Under the pieces are notes generated by a model that was given only the letters and a program-made list of their open reading frames with translations, ran no database searches and was not told the DNA's origin. The position numbers were made by a program, and so were the translations under genes. 64,000 nt of DNA, taken from Sporosarcina sp. (GTDB lineage Bacteria > Bacillota > Bacilli > Bacillales_A > Planococcaceae). The DNA is taken from assembly GCA_029263895.1 (NCBI GenBank), contig JARIDO010000029.1, forward strand, positions 1-64,000. The letters run 5' to 3'. Within the stretch, counting starts at the first letter, position 1; each line of letters opens with the position of its first letter. Below, piece after piece: positions 6,856 to 16,022 of the stretch.

Positions 6856-8574
6856 ATGCTAAAACAATTCTTTTCCTACTATAAACCCCATAGACGACTT
6901 TTCATCATTGATTTTACAAGTGCAATTATCGTTGCGATTTTAGAACTAGCTTTCCCAGTAGCCGTAAAATGGTTCATCGATGACTTGTTGCCTGGAGGCA
7001 ATTGGAACACAATCGTTACTGTTAGTATACTGCTCTTACTTATTTATCTATTAAGTACATTTCTACAGTACATCGTTAGTTATTTAGGGCATAAATTAGG
7101 CATCAATATTGAAACAGATATGCGTCAACAATTGTTTACCCATGTTCAACGACAATCATTCCGATTTTTTGATAATACTAAAACCGGTCATATTATGAGC
7201 CGTATTACGAATGACTTGTTCGATATTGGCGAACTTGCACACCACGGTCCTGAAGATGCTTTTATTGCCATCATGACGATTTTTGGTGCATTCGCAATTA
7301 TGTATTCCATTAATCCTGAACTTGCGATTATCGCAATCATTATGGTACCGTTCTTAGTCATATTGGTTGCTTTTTGTAATGTTAAAATGAACGAAGCATG
7401 GAAGAACATGTACGGAAAAATCGCTAATGTTAATGGACGTGTAGAAGATTCCGTGTCAGGTTCACGCGTTGTTAAATCTTTTACAAACGAACAGTTCGAA
7501 ATTGAGCGCTTCAACAAAGATAATGGCAGCTTTAGAAATGCAAAGCTCGTTGCATATAAAGTAATGGCCTGGACACATTCAAGTATGTTTATGATGACAC
7601 GGCTAGTAACACTCATTATTTTAGTCGTTGGTGCATGGTTTACATTCAACGATAAGCTTACGTACGGTGAATTTGTCAGTTTCGTTCTTTTCGTTAACGT
7701 ATTAATAAAACCCGTCGATAAAATTAGTGCTTTGCTAGAGCTTTACCCTAAAGGGATGGCTGGCTTTGGACGGTTCCGAGAATTGATTGATCAGGAACCT
7801 GAAGTCCAAGACGAGCAAAATGCCGTTGTAGTTGAAAAACTTTATGGAGACATTGCATTTAACGATGTTCACTTTAACTACGACGATAATAAAGATGTTT
7901 TAACAGGTATTAACCTGAATGTGAATGCGGGAGAAACGGTTGCTTTTGTTGGCCCATCTGGCGCCGGAAAAACGACTATTTGCTCATTGATACCGCGTTT
8001 TTACGACGTCACGGCAGGAGCTATTACAATTGATGGATTAGACATTCGACATATGACTCAACATTCGTTACGTTCACAGATTGGCATTGTTCAGCAAGAT
8101 GTTTTCCTATTTACTGGGACAGTTAAAGAGAATATCGCATACGGTAAACTTGATGCAAGTGACGAAGAAATTAAACAAGCAGCCCATAAAGCCCACCTTG
8201 AAGATTTCATCGCGGGATTACCGGCTGGTTACGATACACAAATTGGGGAACGTGGCCTAAAATTATCAGGTGGACAGAAGCAGCGTCTTGCTATCGCTAG
8301 GATGTTTTTGAAGAACCCCCCTATCCTCATTTTAGATGAAGCAACTTCTGCCTTGGATACGGAAACAGAACGTATTATTCAGCAATCTCTCGCTGAACTT
8401 GCAGTCAATCGAACAACGCTCGTTATTGCACACCGACTCGCCACAATTCGTGATGCCGACCGCGTGATCGTCGTCACGGAAGATGGAATTGCTGAGGACG
8501 GTAAGTATGATGAACTCGTTAATAACGGCGGTATTTTTTCTCGCTTGCACGCTATTCAATATCAGAAGGTTTAA
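6856..8574 (+). CDS. ABC transporter, fused permease and ATPase (exporter half-transporter)
   Basis: 572 residues. An N-terminal type IV exporter membrane domain with six predicted helices (about 1-310) is followed by an ATPase domain. The latter has Walker A G-P-S-G-A-G-K-T (about 367-374), Q-loop I-V-Q-Q-D-V-F, signature L-S-G-G-Q-K-Q-R, Walker B I-L-I-L-D-E-A and H-loop I-A-H-R. It would act as a homodimer or with another half, like Sav1866/MsbA-type exporters of lipids or drugs. The AAAGGAGA site 10 nt upstream fixes the ATG. It is a single gene and the substrate cannot be read from sequence. Confidence 0.85.
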   Translation: MLKQFFSYYKPHRRLFIIDFTSAIIVAILELAFPVAVKWFIDDLLPGGNWNTIVTVSILLLLIYLLSTFLQYIVSYLGHKLGINIETDMRQQLFTHVQRQSFRFFDNTKTGHIMSRITNDLFDIGELAHHGPEDAFIAIMTIFGAFAIMYSINPELAIIAIIMVPFLVILVAFCNVKMNEAWKNMYGKIANVNGRVEDSVSGSRVVKSFTNEQFEIERFNKDNGSFRNAKLVAYKVMAWTHSSMFMMTRLVTLIILVVGAWFTFNDKLTYGEFVSFVLFVNVLIKPVDKISALLELYPKGMAGFGRFRELIDQEPEVQDEQNAVVVEKLYGDIAFNDVHFNYDDNKDVLTGINLNVNAGETVAFVGPSGAGKTTICSLIPRFYDVTAGAITIDGLDIRHMTQHSLRSQIGIVQQDVFLFTGTVKENIAYGKLDASDEEIKQAAHKAHLEDFIAGLPAGYDTQIGERGLKLSGGQKQRLAIARMFLKNPPILILDEATSALDTETERIIQQSLAELAVNRTTLVIAHRLATIRDADRVIVVTEDGIAEDGKYDELVNNGGIFSRLHAIQYQKV

Positions 8575-8628
8575 CTTTTTACGGAGTGGGCATACTAGTG
8601 TTATCCCACCCCCTTTCTTTACAATAGA

Positions 8629-8673
8629 AAAGCTGCGTTGGACGACTTCACCAAAGTCGTCCAACGCAGCTTT
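8629..8673. terminator. Bidirectional terminator between the ABC exporter and hflX
   Basis: Perfect 20-bp stem AAAGCTGCGTTGGACGACTT and its complement with a 5-nt loop, T-rich on the plus side and A-rich on the left. It serves the two convergent genes. Confidence 0.9.
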
Positions 8674-8688
8674 TTACTTTTTTCTTCG

Positions 8689-9960
8689 TTAATGAGATAC
8701 GACAAAGCCTTCAAAACGGGCTCTGTCTGCCTCAGACATCTCTACGGTCATAAGCGTGCCGTTCTCTTCGTAATCCGTCTGCTTAACAGTTGTTTTCTCA
8801 TTTAGATAGGAGACGATTTCTCCACGTTCAAAAGGTATTAACAGTTTACAAGTGACGTACTGTTCAAAAACTTTTTTCTTGATCAAGGCAATTAGTTCAT
8901 CTAGCCCTTTATCTTCCTTCGCAGAAATCCATGCACTGTCATCCTGAATAACAGGATACGGTACATTCGCACGATCGGCTTTATTGTATATATAAAGGGT
9001 TTCGATATTTTCTACACCTACGTCATGTAGTGTGTCGTTCGTCACTTCCATCATAAAGCGATATTCCGGGTTAGAAACATCCACAACATGCAATAGTAAA
9101 TCGGCATCACGCGCTTCTTCTAGCGTTGAACGAAAAGCCTTTACAAGATGGTGAGGTAACTTAGACACGAATCCAACTGTATCTGTTAGAATGATTTCTT
9201 TATTATCAATTAGACGGAGTTTGCGAACCGATGTATCTAAAGTTGCAAAAAGCATATCTTCCTCATACACTTGCTTCGCTAGATTACCATCCATTTTGCG
9301 CAGCAACTGATTCATCAACGTTGATTTACCCGCATTTGTATAACCTACAATTGAAACGACGGGTGTTCCACTCTTCTTTCGTTGCTTGCGCTGCGTTTCA
9401 CGTTGTTCTTTAACGTGTTCAAGTTCTTTACGTAGCCTTGCAATTTGATCTTCAATTTTCCGTCGATCTAACTCCAGCTTCGTTTCCCCTGCTCCTTTGT
9501 TTTGAAGACCGCCGCCCGTACCGCCTGCTTGTCTTCCTAAAGAAGCCCGTAAGCCGACTAACCGAGGCAACATGTATTGCAATTGCGCTAATTCAACTTG
9601 CATACGTGCTTCACTAGTCCGTGCGCGACGTACAAAGATATCTAAAATAAGCATCGTTCGGTCAATTACTTTACAATCCAATTCTTGCTCTAAATTACGT
9701 ATTTGTGATGGCGACAACTCATCATTAAAGATAACCAGATTCGCATCCATCTCGTCGTAAAAGTTTCGTATTTCATCTATTTTCCCTTTCCCAACATAGT
9801 GAGAAGGATTTCGTCGCTCTAGATTTTGCACGATATGACCTACCACTTCAACATCAATGGCATCTGCAAGGTTTTGTAATTCTTCCATCGCATATTCAAA
9901 ATGCTCATCATTTTGAATATGAACGCCGACGAGTACTGCTTTTTCAATTATTGAATCCAT
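8689..9960 (-). CDS. hflX: GTPase HflX
   Basis: 423 residues. The N-terminal HflX domain contains R-R-N-P-S-H-Y-V-G-K-G-K (about 49-60) and the glycine-rich linker G-R-Q-A-G-G-T-G-G-G-L (about 142-152). The GTPase domain has G1 G-Y-T-N-A-G-K-S (206-213), G3 D-T-V-G-F and G4 N-K-A-D. HflX binds the 50S subunit and splits stalled or stressed ribosomes. A GGGGG site precedes the ATG. Monocistronic and convergent with the ABC exporter. Confidence 0.95.
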   Translation of the reverse strand: MDSIIEKAVLVGVHIQNDEHFEYAMEELQNLADAIDVEVVGHIVQNLERRNPSHYVGKGKIDEIRNFYDEMDANLVIFNDELSPSQIRNLEQELDCKVIDRTMLILDIFVRRARTSEARMQVELAQLQYMLPRLVGLRASLGRQAGGTGGGLQNKGAGETKLELDRRKIEDQIARLRKELEHVKEQRETQRKQRKKSGTPVVSIVGYTNAGKSTLMNQLLRKMDGNLAKQVYEEDMLFATLDTSVRKLRLIDNKEIILTDTVGFVSKLPHHLVKAFRSTLEEARDADLLLHVVDVSNPEYRFMMEVTNDTLHDVGVENIETLYIYNKADRANVPYPVIQDDSAWISAKEDKGLDELIALIKKKVFEQYVTCKLLIPFERGEIVSYLNEKTTVKQTDYEENGTLMTVEMSEADRARFEGFVVSH

Positions 9961-10013
9961 ACACTGACCCCCTTCAAAAAACTTACCTATCCTTCATACT
10001 ACCATAGGATTCA

Positions 10014-10712
10014 TCACTGCTTAGCTTGCCCCAATTTAACTTCAGCCAATCTATCTTTCAACCCCTCTTTTTCAATGAAGCGTAATAGGACATTATCCAA
10101 TTCGATTTGATCCGCATCGCCTATTTTACGTGACAACAAAATCGCCCATTCTGCTGTTTCTCTTAGAGGGTCTGACACATGGAACACACACTCTTTTATT
10201 TCCACTTGTTCACTTGAACTGTTTATTGTTCCATCTAACCGCAAAGTTGCAAGACGACTACTTTCAGGCTCATCCCATTCTATAAAAAAGGGATATGGCA
10301 ATTCATTTGAAATGGGTTGATTTACAAAAAGCATCTTCCACTTTCGTAATCTACCGTCCGTTGTTTTTCGTTCTGCTTCCAATACACCCGATGTTTTGAA
10401 GCCTTTATTTTCAATTTCCATGTTAAATGACTCAATATTTTCCACCGATAAACAAATGGTTCCCCACCCATCGCCATCTTCTAAATCGTGCAATAAAAGT
10501 TTTGTTAAAGGGTGATCCACATTCTTCGCAATTTCCAGTTGTTCAACAGATAACCATTCAATATATGCGTTTCCCATATACATCAGCGCATTATGCGTTC
10601 CCCACTTTTCATGTCTACCACCAACAACAGCGTGATTCCCTAGTTCTCGTTGTTCTTCTACTACAACTTCAGATGTCTTTTTTGTAAAATACACTGCATG
10701 ATCTAATTTCAT
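10014..10712 (-). CDS. VOC family protein, glyoxalase-like domain
   Basis: 232 residues. The N-terminus M-K-L-D-H-A-V-Y-F and the following G-G-R-H-E-x-W-G-T-H-N-A-L motif match the glyoxalase_3-like VOC superfamily (PF13468 type), which has paired beta-alpha-beta modules. The metal-binding set is not obvious and the substrate is unknown. It may be an enzyme or a resistance-type binding protein. The ribosome site AAGGAG lies just upstream of the ATG. Separated from hflX by 53 bp without a convincing terminator, so read-through is possible. Confidence 0.75.
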   Translation of the reverse strand: MKLDHAVYFTKKTSEVVVEEQRELGNHAVVGGRHEKWGTHNALMYMGNAYIEWLSVEQLEIAKNVDHPLTKLLLHDLEDGDGWGTICLSVENIESFNMEIENKGFKTSGVLEAERKTTDGRLRKWKMLFVNQPISNELPYPFFIEWDEPESSRLATLRLDGTINSSSEQVEIKECVFHVSDPLRETAEWAILLSRKIGDADQIELDNVLLRFIEKEGLKDRLAEVKLGQAKQ

Positions 10713-10741
10713 GTTAGATACTCCTTCCTATTCCTATAAGA

Positions 10742-10768
10742 AAAACCTGCAGATAAACTGCAGGTTTT
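10742..10768 (-). terminator. Terminator of the proline symporter gene
   Basis: Perfect 11-bp stem AAAACCTGCAG / CTGCAGGTTTT with an ATAAA loop and a T-run on the minus strand. Located 11 bp past the putP stop. Confidence 0.85.
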
Positions 10769-10778
10769 CATTCTTAAC

Positions 10779-12263
10779 TCATCGATCGCGTTTAAGTACT
10801 TCAATCGTTTCAGTAAATTCCTTATTAATGTCATCATTATGTCTATATGTAACTAAGCTTACAATATACGTAACAAGTAGACAGACGAGGAAACCTGGAA
10901 CAATTTCATAAAGTGTGTCATGTAACACTTTAACATTCGCCCAGACAAGAACGACAATCGTACCCGTAATCATTCCACATAATGCACCTTGCGATGTAAG
11001 TTTCCTCCAATAGAGAGTAAGTAAGATGATAGGTCCGAATGCCGCCCCGAAGCCAGCCCATGCAAATTCCACTAATGCAAGAATTGATTTGTTACTCGTC
11101 CATGCAAAGGCCAGTGCAACAAGTGCAACAATTAGCACTGACAAACGCCCAAATAATACATAACGTTTGTCGGGTGCATCTGCCTTAATGATTGCTTTAT
11201 ACAAGTCTTCAATCAACGCTGATGAAGTAACGATTAATTGCGATGAAATTGTACTCATAACTGCGGCTAGTACAGCTGCTAACATAATACCTGCTACAAA
11301 AGGATGGAAAAAAATTTGACCCAATGCAATAAAAACCGTCTCAGGATCTACTAATTTGGAACTAGGGTTTTGCTGATAATAAGCAACTCCCACAAGTGCT
11401 GTCGCAACCGCTCCAAACATACTTAGAAACATCCAGCCGATTCCAATACGCCGAGCACTTTTCGTCTCTTTAACGGAGCTAATCGACATAAAACGAACAA
11501 TGATATGAGGTTGACCGAAATAGCCTAGGCCCCAAGCGACAGACGATAAAATACCAAGGAATGTAGCACCTGAAAAGAAGTTTAACAACTCGGGATTAAC
11601 CGACTGAATACTAGTTGTCGTTTCAGAAATACCGCCTGTTAAGAATAAGCCAACAATAGGAACAAGCAATAACGCAAAGAACATAATCAATCCTTGAACA
11701 AAGTCTGTGTAACTAACTGCAAGGAATCCACCAAATAATGTATATGCAATAACGACTGCAGAAACGATTAATAAACCCATATGATATTCTAAACCAAATG
11801 CGCTAAGGAAAAATTTCCCTCCCGCAACCATTCCAGATGATACATATGCCGTAAAGAAAATTAAAATGATAATACCTGACGTAATACGAAGCAAACGTGA
11901 ATTATCTTTCAAACGATTCTCTAAGTAACTCGGAATCGTTATCGAATCATTCGTTACTTGTGTGTATACTCTCAATCTTGGCGCCACGAACAACCAATTC
12001 AAATATGCACCAACCGTCAATCCAATTGCGATCCATGCTTTAACAAGACCAAATGCATAAATTGCACCCGGCAATCCCATAAGCAGCCAACCCGACATAT
12101 CCGCCGCTCCTGCGCTTAACGCTGTAACGGCTGGGCCAAGTGACCGCCCCCCTAGCATATAATCCGTTAGATTAGATGTTTTCCTAAATGCATACCAACC
12201 GATGAAAAGCATAGCAGCTAAGTATAAGATAATGGCAATTAATTGATACATATCACTCGTCAT
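10779..12263 (-). CDS. putP: Sodium/proline symporter (PutP/OpuE-like)
   Basis: 494 residues, solute:sodium symporter family with about 13 membrane helices. Family marks include M-L-G-G-R-S-L-G-P (about 33-41), A-G-A-A-D-M-S-G-W-L (about 48-57) and G-L-G-Y-F-G-Q-P-H-I in the middle, all typical of PutP. It imports proline with Na+ for use as nutrient or osmoprotectant. The open frame extends far upstream to 12653, but the real start is the ATG at 12263, with AGGAGG 7 nt before it and the PutP N-terminus beginning there. No proline catabolic genes lie nearby. A cre-like half site occurs upstream. Confidence 0.9.
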   Translation of the reverse strand: MTSDMYQLIAIILYLAAMLFIGWYAFRKTSNLTDYMLGGRSLGPAVTALSAGAADMSGWLLMGLPGAIYAFGLVKAWIAIGLTVGAYLNWLFVAPRLRVYTQVTNDSITIPSYLENRLKDNSRLLRITSGIIILIFFTAYVSSGMVAGGKFFLSAFGLEYHMGLLIVSAVVIAYTLFGGFLAVSYTDFVQGLIMFFALLLVPIVGLFLTGGISETTTSIQSVNPELLNFFSGATFLGILSSVAWGLGYFGQPHIIVRFMSISSVKETKSARRIGIGWMFLSMFGAVATALVGVAYYQQNPSSKLVDPETVFIALGQIFFHPFVAGIMLAAVLAAVMSTISSQLIVTSSALIEDLYKAIIKADAPDKRYVLFGRLSVLIVALVALAFAWTSNKSILALVEFAWAGFGAAFGPIILLTLYWRKLTSQGALCGMITGTIVVLVWANVKVLHDTLYEIVPGFLVCLLVTYIVSLVTYRHNDDINKEFTETIEVLKRDR

Positions 12264-12312
12264 TGTCATTCCTCCTTCATTTGTTTTTATAATGATAACA
12301 TATTTCTCACAA

Positions 12313-12327
12313 ATGAAAGCGCTCTTT
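12313..12327. promoter_or_regulatory. Possible cre (CcpA) site upstream of putP
   Basis: ATGAAAGCGCTCTTT matches WTGNAARCGNWWWCA except for three positions at the right half. It lies about 50 bp upstream of putP in the divergent spacer. A weak candidate. Confidence 0.35.
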
Positions 12328-12363
12328 TTCATAATCATCACACTATAGTATGATGGAACTAGA

Positions 12364-12393
12364 TTGACAAAGTACTTTGAAATCCAGTATATT
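12364..12393 (+). promoter_or_regulatory. Promoter of the guanine deaminase-like gene
   Basis: TTGACA (12364-12369), an 18-bp spacer and TATATT (12388-12393), 40 bp upstream of the start codon. A good vegetative (SigA-type) match. Confidence 0.65.
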
Positions 12394-12432
12394 TCCCAGG
12401 GAATAATCCAATTTCGACAAGGAGGATTGAAC

Positions 12433-12909
12433 ATGACACATCCTAAATGGCTCGAACAAACAATTGAAATGGCTGTGCAAAATGTAAAAAAAGGTGGTGG
12501 ACCTTTTGCAGCGATTGTCGTAAAAGACAATAAAATAATTGGCGCTGGTACAAACTTAGTGCATATTTCACACGACCCTTCCGCACATGCCGAGTTACTT
12601 GCAATCCGTGAAGCATGCCAATCGTTAGCTTCAACAGATTTATCCGATTGCATACTTTACGCAAATGGGGAACCTTGCCCAATGTGTCTCGGTGCAGCTT
12701 ATTGGGCAACAGTCGGAAGCATTCATTACGCCTGTTCAAAAACGGAAGCATTGCAAGGAGCAAACTTTTCTAATCCTCTCGCACATTTCTTTGTCGATCA
12801 AACCGTACATCCAGAACGACGTAGCGTTCCGTTTATAAAAATGGATGTCCCTAACGCAATCTCCCCATTCCACGAATGGAACCGCCACAATATTGATTCC
12901 AGCAACTAA
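12433..12909 (+). CDS. guaD: Nucleoside/guanine deaminase (GuaD-like)
   Basis: 158 residues, cytidine/deoxycytidylate deaminase fold. Zinc site H-A-E (52-54) supplies the histidine ligand and catalytic glutamate, and P-C-P-M-C (81-85) the two cysteines. The C-terminal extension with S-P-F-H-E-W-N resembles Bacillus GuaD, which converts guanine to xanthine with ammonia release. A tRNA adenosine deaminase (TadA) is less likely given the tail. The start is the ATG at 12433 behind AAGGAGG; the frame stays open upstream but that is promoter DNA. Confidence 0.8.
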   Translation: MTHPKWLEQTIEMAVQNVKKGGGPFAAIVVKDNKIIGAGTNLVHISHDPSAHAELLAIREACQSLASTDLSDCILYANGEPCPMCLGAAYWATVGSIHYACSKTEALQGANFSNPLAHFFVDQTVHPERRSVPFIKMDVPNAISPFHEWNRHNIDSSN

Positions 12910-12965
12910 CGAATACTATTCAAATTAAAGTCCTTTTAATAAAAGATAGCGCTGAGTACGTAATT

Positions 12966-13040
12966 CTTCCGGGCGCAAATACGGGTTTACGAGCGCACGG
13001 GCCCATTTGCAGGCGCAAACGTTAATTTGAAGACGAGTTC
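12966..13040. repeat. Phased intergenic repeat array B (4 units, 20-bp period)
   Basis: Cores GGGCG (12971), GAGCG (12991), AGGCG (13011) and AGACG (13031) are exactly 20 bp apart, separated by A/T-rich stretches such as AAATACGGGTTTAC. Same layout as arrays A and C but diverged in sequence. Lies between the deaminase and the EamA transporter. Confidence 0.65.
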
Positions 13041-13112
13041 CCAATTCCAGCGCCATGCACAACAAAAATGATATAATGAACAGCGTATTCATAAGATTAC
13101 TGAAAAACGGCG

Positions 13113-14003
13113 GTGGATCACATACAACGGTATATTGGGGAAATTGGCCTTATTATTACGGCAATTATATGGGGAAGTGGTTTCGTTGCGAGTGCAGTTG
13201 CATTAGAGCATTACTCACCTTATCAAATATTGGCAGTCCGTTTTCTAGTTGGCGCTTTAGTAGTAGCAGTGGTTTTTTCTAAAAGAATTAAAACTATTAA
13301 AAAGACTACGCTCATAAAAGGAGCAGTTTTAGGTGTTTTTCTATTTATGGCGTTCGCACTTCAAACAGTCGCCCTACAATTTACAACGCCTTCTAAGAAT
13401 GCTTTTTTAACTGCAGTAAATGTCGTTATCGTACCTTTTATCGGATTTCTTTTTTACAAACGGAAAATAGATGGATTTGAATTACTTGGAGCGATGCTCG
13501 CTCTGTCAGGTGTAGCAGCCATATCATTGCAATTTTCCACTAAAATCAACGTTGGTGATTTACTTACCTTATGTTGCGCGATTGCATTCGCATTCCATAT
13601 CTTTTATACAGCGAAGTTCGTGAAGGATGAAGACCCTGTTTTATTGACACTTATTCAAATGAGTACGGCTGCCCTCATTGGCTTGTTCGTCATTATTTTT
13701 AAAGGGGAAACAACTCTTTCAACCAACACAGAAGGTATTACGATGCTTCTTTACTTAGCTATCTTTTCGACAACAATTGCTTTCCTCTTACAGACGATCG
13801 CACAAAAATATATCTCTGAAACAAAGGCAGCCATTATTCTTTCTACTGAAGCGTTTTGGGGTATGGTCTTTTCCATCATTATTTTAAACGAAGTGTTAAC
13901 ATTTAAAATGATGATTGGGGCAATCCTTATTTTGAGTGCAATTCTACTCTCTGAAACAAAATTAACGTTTTTAAAGAAAACTAAAATCGGCCGCCTAATG
14001 TGA
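13113..14003 (+). CDS. EamA/DMT family transporter
   Basis: 296 residues with ten predicted membrane helices formed by two EamA repeats (about 8-135 and 148-285). The N-terminal I-T-A-I-I-W-G-S-G-F and the second-repeat T-I-A-F-L-L-Q-T are typical of drug/metabolite transporters, which export amino acids or metabolites. The best start is the GTG at 13113; its ribosome site (AACGGCGG) is weak. The substrate cannot be predicted. Confidence 0.8.
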   Translation: MDHIQRYIGEIGLIITAIIWGSGFVASAVALEHYSPYQILAVRFLVGALVVAVVFSKRIKTIKKTTLIKGAVLGVFLFMAFALQTVALQFTTPSKNAFLTAVNVVIVPFIGFLFYKRKIDGFELLGAMLALSGVAAISLQFSTKINVGDLLTLCCAIAFAFHIFYTAKFVKDEDPVLLTLIQMSTAALIGLFVIIFKGETTLSTNTEGITMLLYLAIFSTTIAFLLQTIAQKYISETKAAIILSTEAFWGMVFSIIILNEVLTFKMMIGAILILSAILLSETKLTFLKKTKIGRLM

Positions 14004-14033
14004 TCTTTTGTTTTAAATGAATGGAGGAATTCG

Positions 14034-14765
14034 ATGGTCATTGAACTTTTAACTAGCCATGCGTCCGTTAGAAAATTTAAAAAGACTTCATTAACAACTG
14101 AACAAGTACATGAGCTCATTAATGCTGGACAACATGCAGCAAGTTCTCATTTTGTTCAAGCCTATTCTGTTATACATGTTACCGACACAACAAAACGTCA
14201 AACGTTAGCCGAGTTATCAAAGAACCCTCAACAAATTTTAACAGCAGGTGCAGTGCTTGTTTTTTGTACAGACTACTATCGATTGGAGACTGCTGCCAAA
14301 TTGGCGAATCAAACGATTGATTATGCGAATGCTGAAAGTTTACTCGTGGGGTCAATTGATGTTGCGTTGTTTGCTCAAAATGTTGCAGTTGCGGCCGAAT
14401 CAAAGGGTTACGGCATCTGTTATATAGGTGGCGTTCGTAATGCCCCGCAAGAGATTAGTGATGTGCTTGGTTTACCAATTGGTGTCGCCCCGATGTTTGC
14501 GATGACTATTGGCATTCCAGATGAAGCGAATGATGTAAAGCCTCGACTACCAATTGAAGCGATACTGCACGAAAATAACTATGATGCAAACAAATATGAT
14601 GAGCTATTAACAACCTATGATGTAACAATGAACACGTATTATACGAGCCGCAACACCAATCGAAAAAATGCCACTTGGTCTAGTGATATGGCGACATTTC
14701 TTTCAACTCCACGCAGAACACATATGAAAGCATTTTTACAAAGCCGAGGATTTCATTTTAACTAG
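14034..14765 (+). CDS. FMN-dependent NADPH oxidoreductase/nitroreductase (NfsA/NfrA-like)
   Basis: 243 residues of the NfsA/FRP group. The S-x-R-K-F-K motif near residue 10 binds FMN phosphate. The mid-region G-Y-G-I-C-Y-I-G-G-V-R-N (about 124-135) is the flavin-binding signature, followed by P-x-F-A-M-T-I-G. The C-terminal arm contains R-N-T-N-R-K-N-A-T-W, which shapes the dimer and NADPH site. It reduces nitro compounds, quinones or flavin in the cytoplasm. GGAGG lies 8 nt before the ATG. Gap to the next gene is 11 bp, so they are probably co-transcribed. Confidence 0.85.
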   Translation: MVIELLTSHASVRKFKKTSLTTEQVHELINAGQHAASSHFVQAYSVIHVTDTTKRQTLAELSKNPQQILTAGAVLVFCTDYYRLETAAKLANQTIDYANAESLLVGSIDVALFAQNVAVAAESKGYGICYIGGVRNAPQEISDVLGLPIGVAPMFAMTIGIPDEANDVKPRLPIEAILHENNYDANKYDELLTTYDVTMNTYYTSRNTNRKNATWSSDMATFLSTPRRTHMKAFLQSRGFHFN

Positions 14766-14776
14766 GAGCGATTACG

Positions 14777-15946
14777 ATGCATTTTGAAGAAGTGATTGAT
14801 ACATTGACAAACAGAATGGTTGATGGGACTTTTATTAGTGGAACCATTAGCCAACCGCGCGTAAAAACAGATGACTTGAAAAAATTGCGAATTAAACCTG
14901 TAGAAATTAAAGGTCAGCTTCGTATTCAATTTGAATATCAATATGACCGAATTATTAAGCACGACAATGTTCGAATTAGTGAGTTGCGCGAACAATTAAA
15001 AACACTGCTTGAGCGTTTTAAACAAATCCATGTTGAATTCACAAATGAGAAGATTCAAGTTCAACTTTCGAAAAAGTTAAAAGTTTTATGGAACTCCACC
15101 AAAGTTGATTCTACTAAAGTTGCAAACCTGTCTCATAATCGTAAAAAGAACTATATGCTTGAAGAAAATAAACCTTATCCCTTTTTGATCCGTTTAGGTG
15201 TACAGACACCAGATGGCAAAGTAAAGATGCAAAAGCATGATAAATTTCGCCAAGTTAATAGATTTGTCGAGTTCATCGACGATTCGATTCAACACTTACC
15301 AAATGATCGCCCCATTCGCATTCTAGATTTCGGTTCTGGTAAATCATATTTAACGTTTGCGCTGTATCATTATTTACGGATCGAAAAAGGACTGGATATT
15401 CGTGTGACAGGACTTGATTTAAAAAAAGAAGTGATCGAAGAGTGTGCAGTGATAGCAGATGATTTGGGTTACGAGCATTTGGAGTTTTTAGTCGGAGATA
15501 TTAATGATTATAACGAAGAAACAAGTGTAGATATGGTTGTAACTTTACATGCGTGTGATGTTGCCACAGATATGGCACTTGCCCGCGCTGTAAAATGGGG
15601 CGCAAAGGTTATATTGAGTGTTCCTTGCTGTCAACACGAATTGTTTTCTCAAGTGAATTCACCCGCGTTAGACGTTATGCTGCAGCATGGTTTAATTAAA
15701 GAACGTTTTGCCGCCCTTGCGACGGACTCTATACGTGCTGAACTGTTAGGTCTTGTCGGCTATGATGCACAGCTGCTCGAATTCATCGACATGGAGCATA
15801 CGCCGAAAAATATTTTGATACGCGCCTATTTAACTGGACGACAAGCATCAGAAGATGACTTTTCCCGTTACTCCACTTTCAGAGACTTATTACAAGCAAC
15901 CCCTTTCCTAGAAAAGGAATTAGGTTCTAAACTACAGTTTAAATAA
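14777..15946 (+). CDS. Class I SAM-dependent methyltransferase (Methyltransf_32-like)
   Basis: 389 residues. A Rossmann-type SAM domain starts near residue 180 with motif I D-F-G-S-G-K-S-Y-L-T, acidic G-L-D-L-K-K after strand 2 and V-G-D-I-N-D. Next comes T-L-H-A-C-D and V-P-C-C-Q-H-E-L, characteristic of the family related to eukaryotic RRNAD1/METTL25-type proteins. The N-terminal 170 residues are a separate, Lys-rich domain that may bind nucleic acid. The double cysteine in V-P-C-C-Q-H is conserved in the family. Substrate unknown; rRNA is a guess. AGGAG precedes the ATG, and a strong terminator overlaps the stop codon. Confidence 0.75.
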   Translation: MHFEEVIDTLTNRMVDGTFISGTISQPRVKTDDLKKLRIKPVEIKGQLRIQFEYQYDRIIKHDNVRISELREQLKTLLERFKQIHVEFTNEKIQVQLSKKLKVLWNSTKVDSTKVANLSHNRKKNYMLEENKPYPFLIRLGVQTPDGKVKMQKHDKFRQVNRFVEFIDDSIQHLPNDRPIRILDFGSGKSYLTFALYHYLRIEKGLDIRVTGLDLKKEVIEECAVIADDLGYEHLEFLVGDINDYNEETSVDMVVTLHACDVATDMALARAVKWGAKVILSVPCCQHELFSQVNSPALDVMLQHGLIKERFAALATDSIRAELLGLVGYDAQLLEFIDMEHTPKNILIRAYLTGRQASEDDFSRYSTFRDLLQATPFLEKELGSKLQFK

Positions 15947-15987
15947 AACTCGTCAGCATGTAGTGGACACTATATGCTGACGAGTTT
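15946..15987 (+). terminator. Terminator after the methyltransferase gene
   Basis: Stem AAACTCGTCAGCATGTAG / CTATATGCTGACGAGTTT with one mismatch, then TTC. Begins on the last base of the stop codon. Confidence 0.85.
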
Positions 15988-16022
15988 TTCACTACTTGTG
16001 TAGCATTTCTTTCATTCTAGCA

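Noticed and set aside
12264..12653. Upstream extension of putP
   Set aside because: It runs antisense through the guanine deaminase gene and past the promoter region. The PutP N-terminus and AGGAGG point to 12263.
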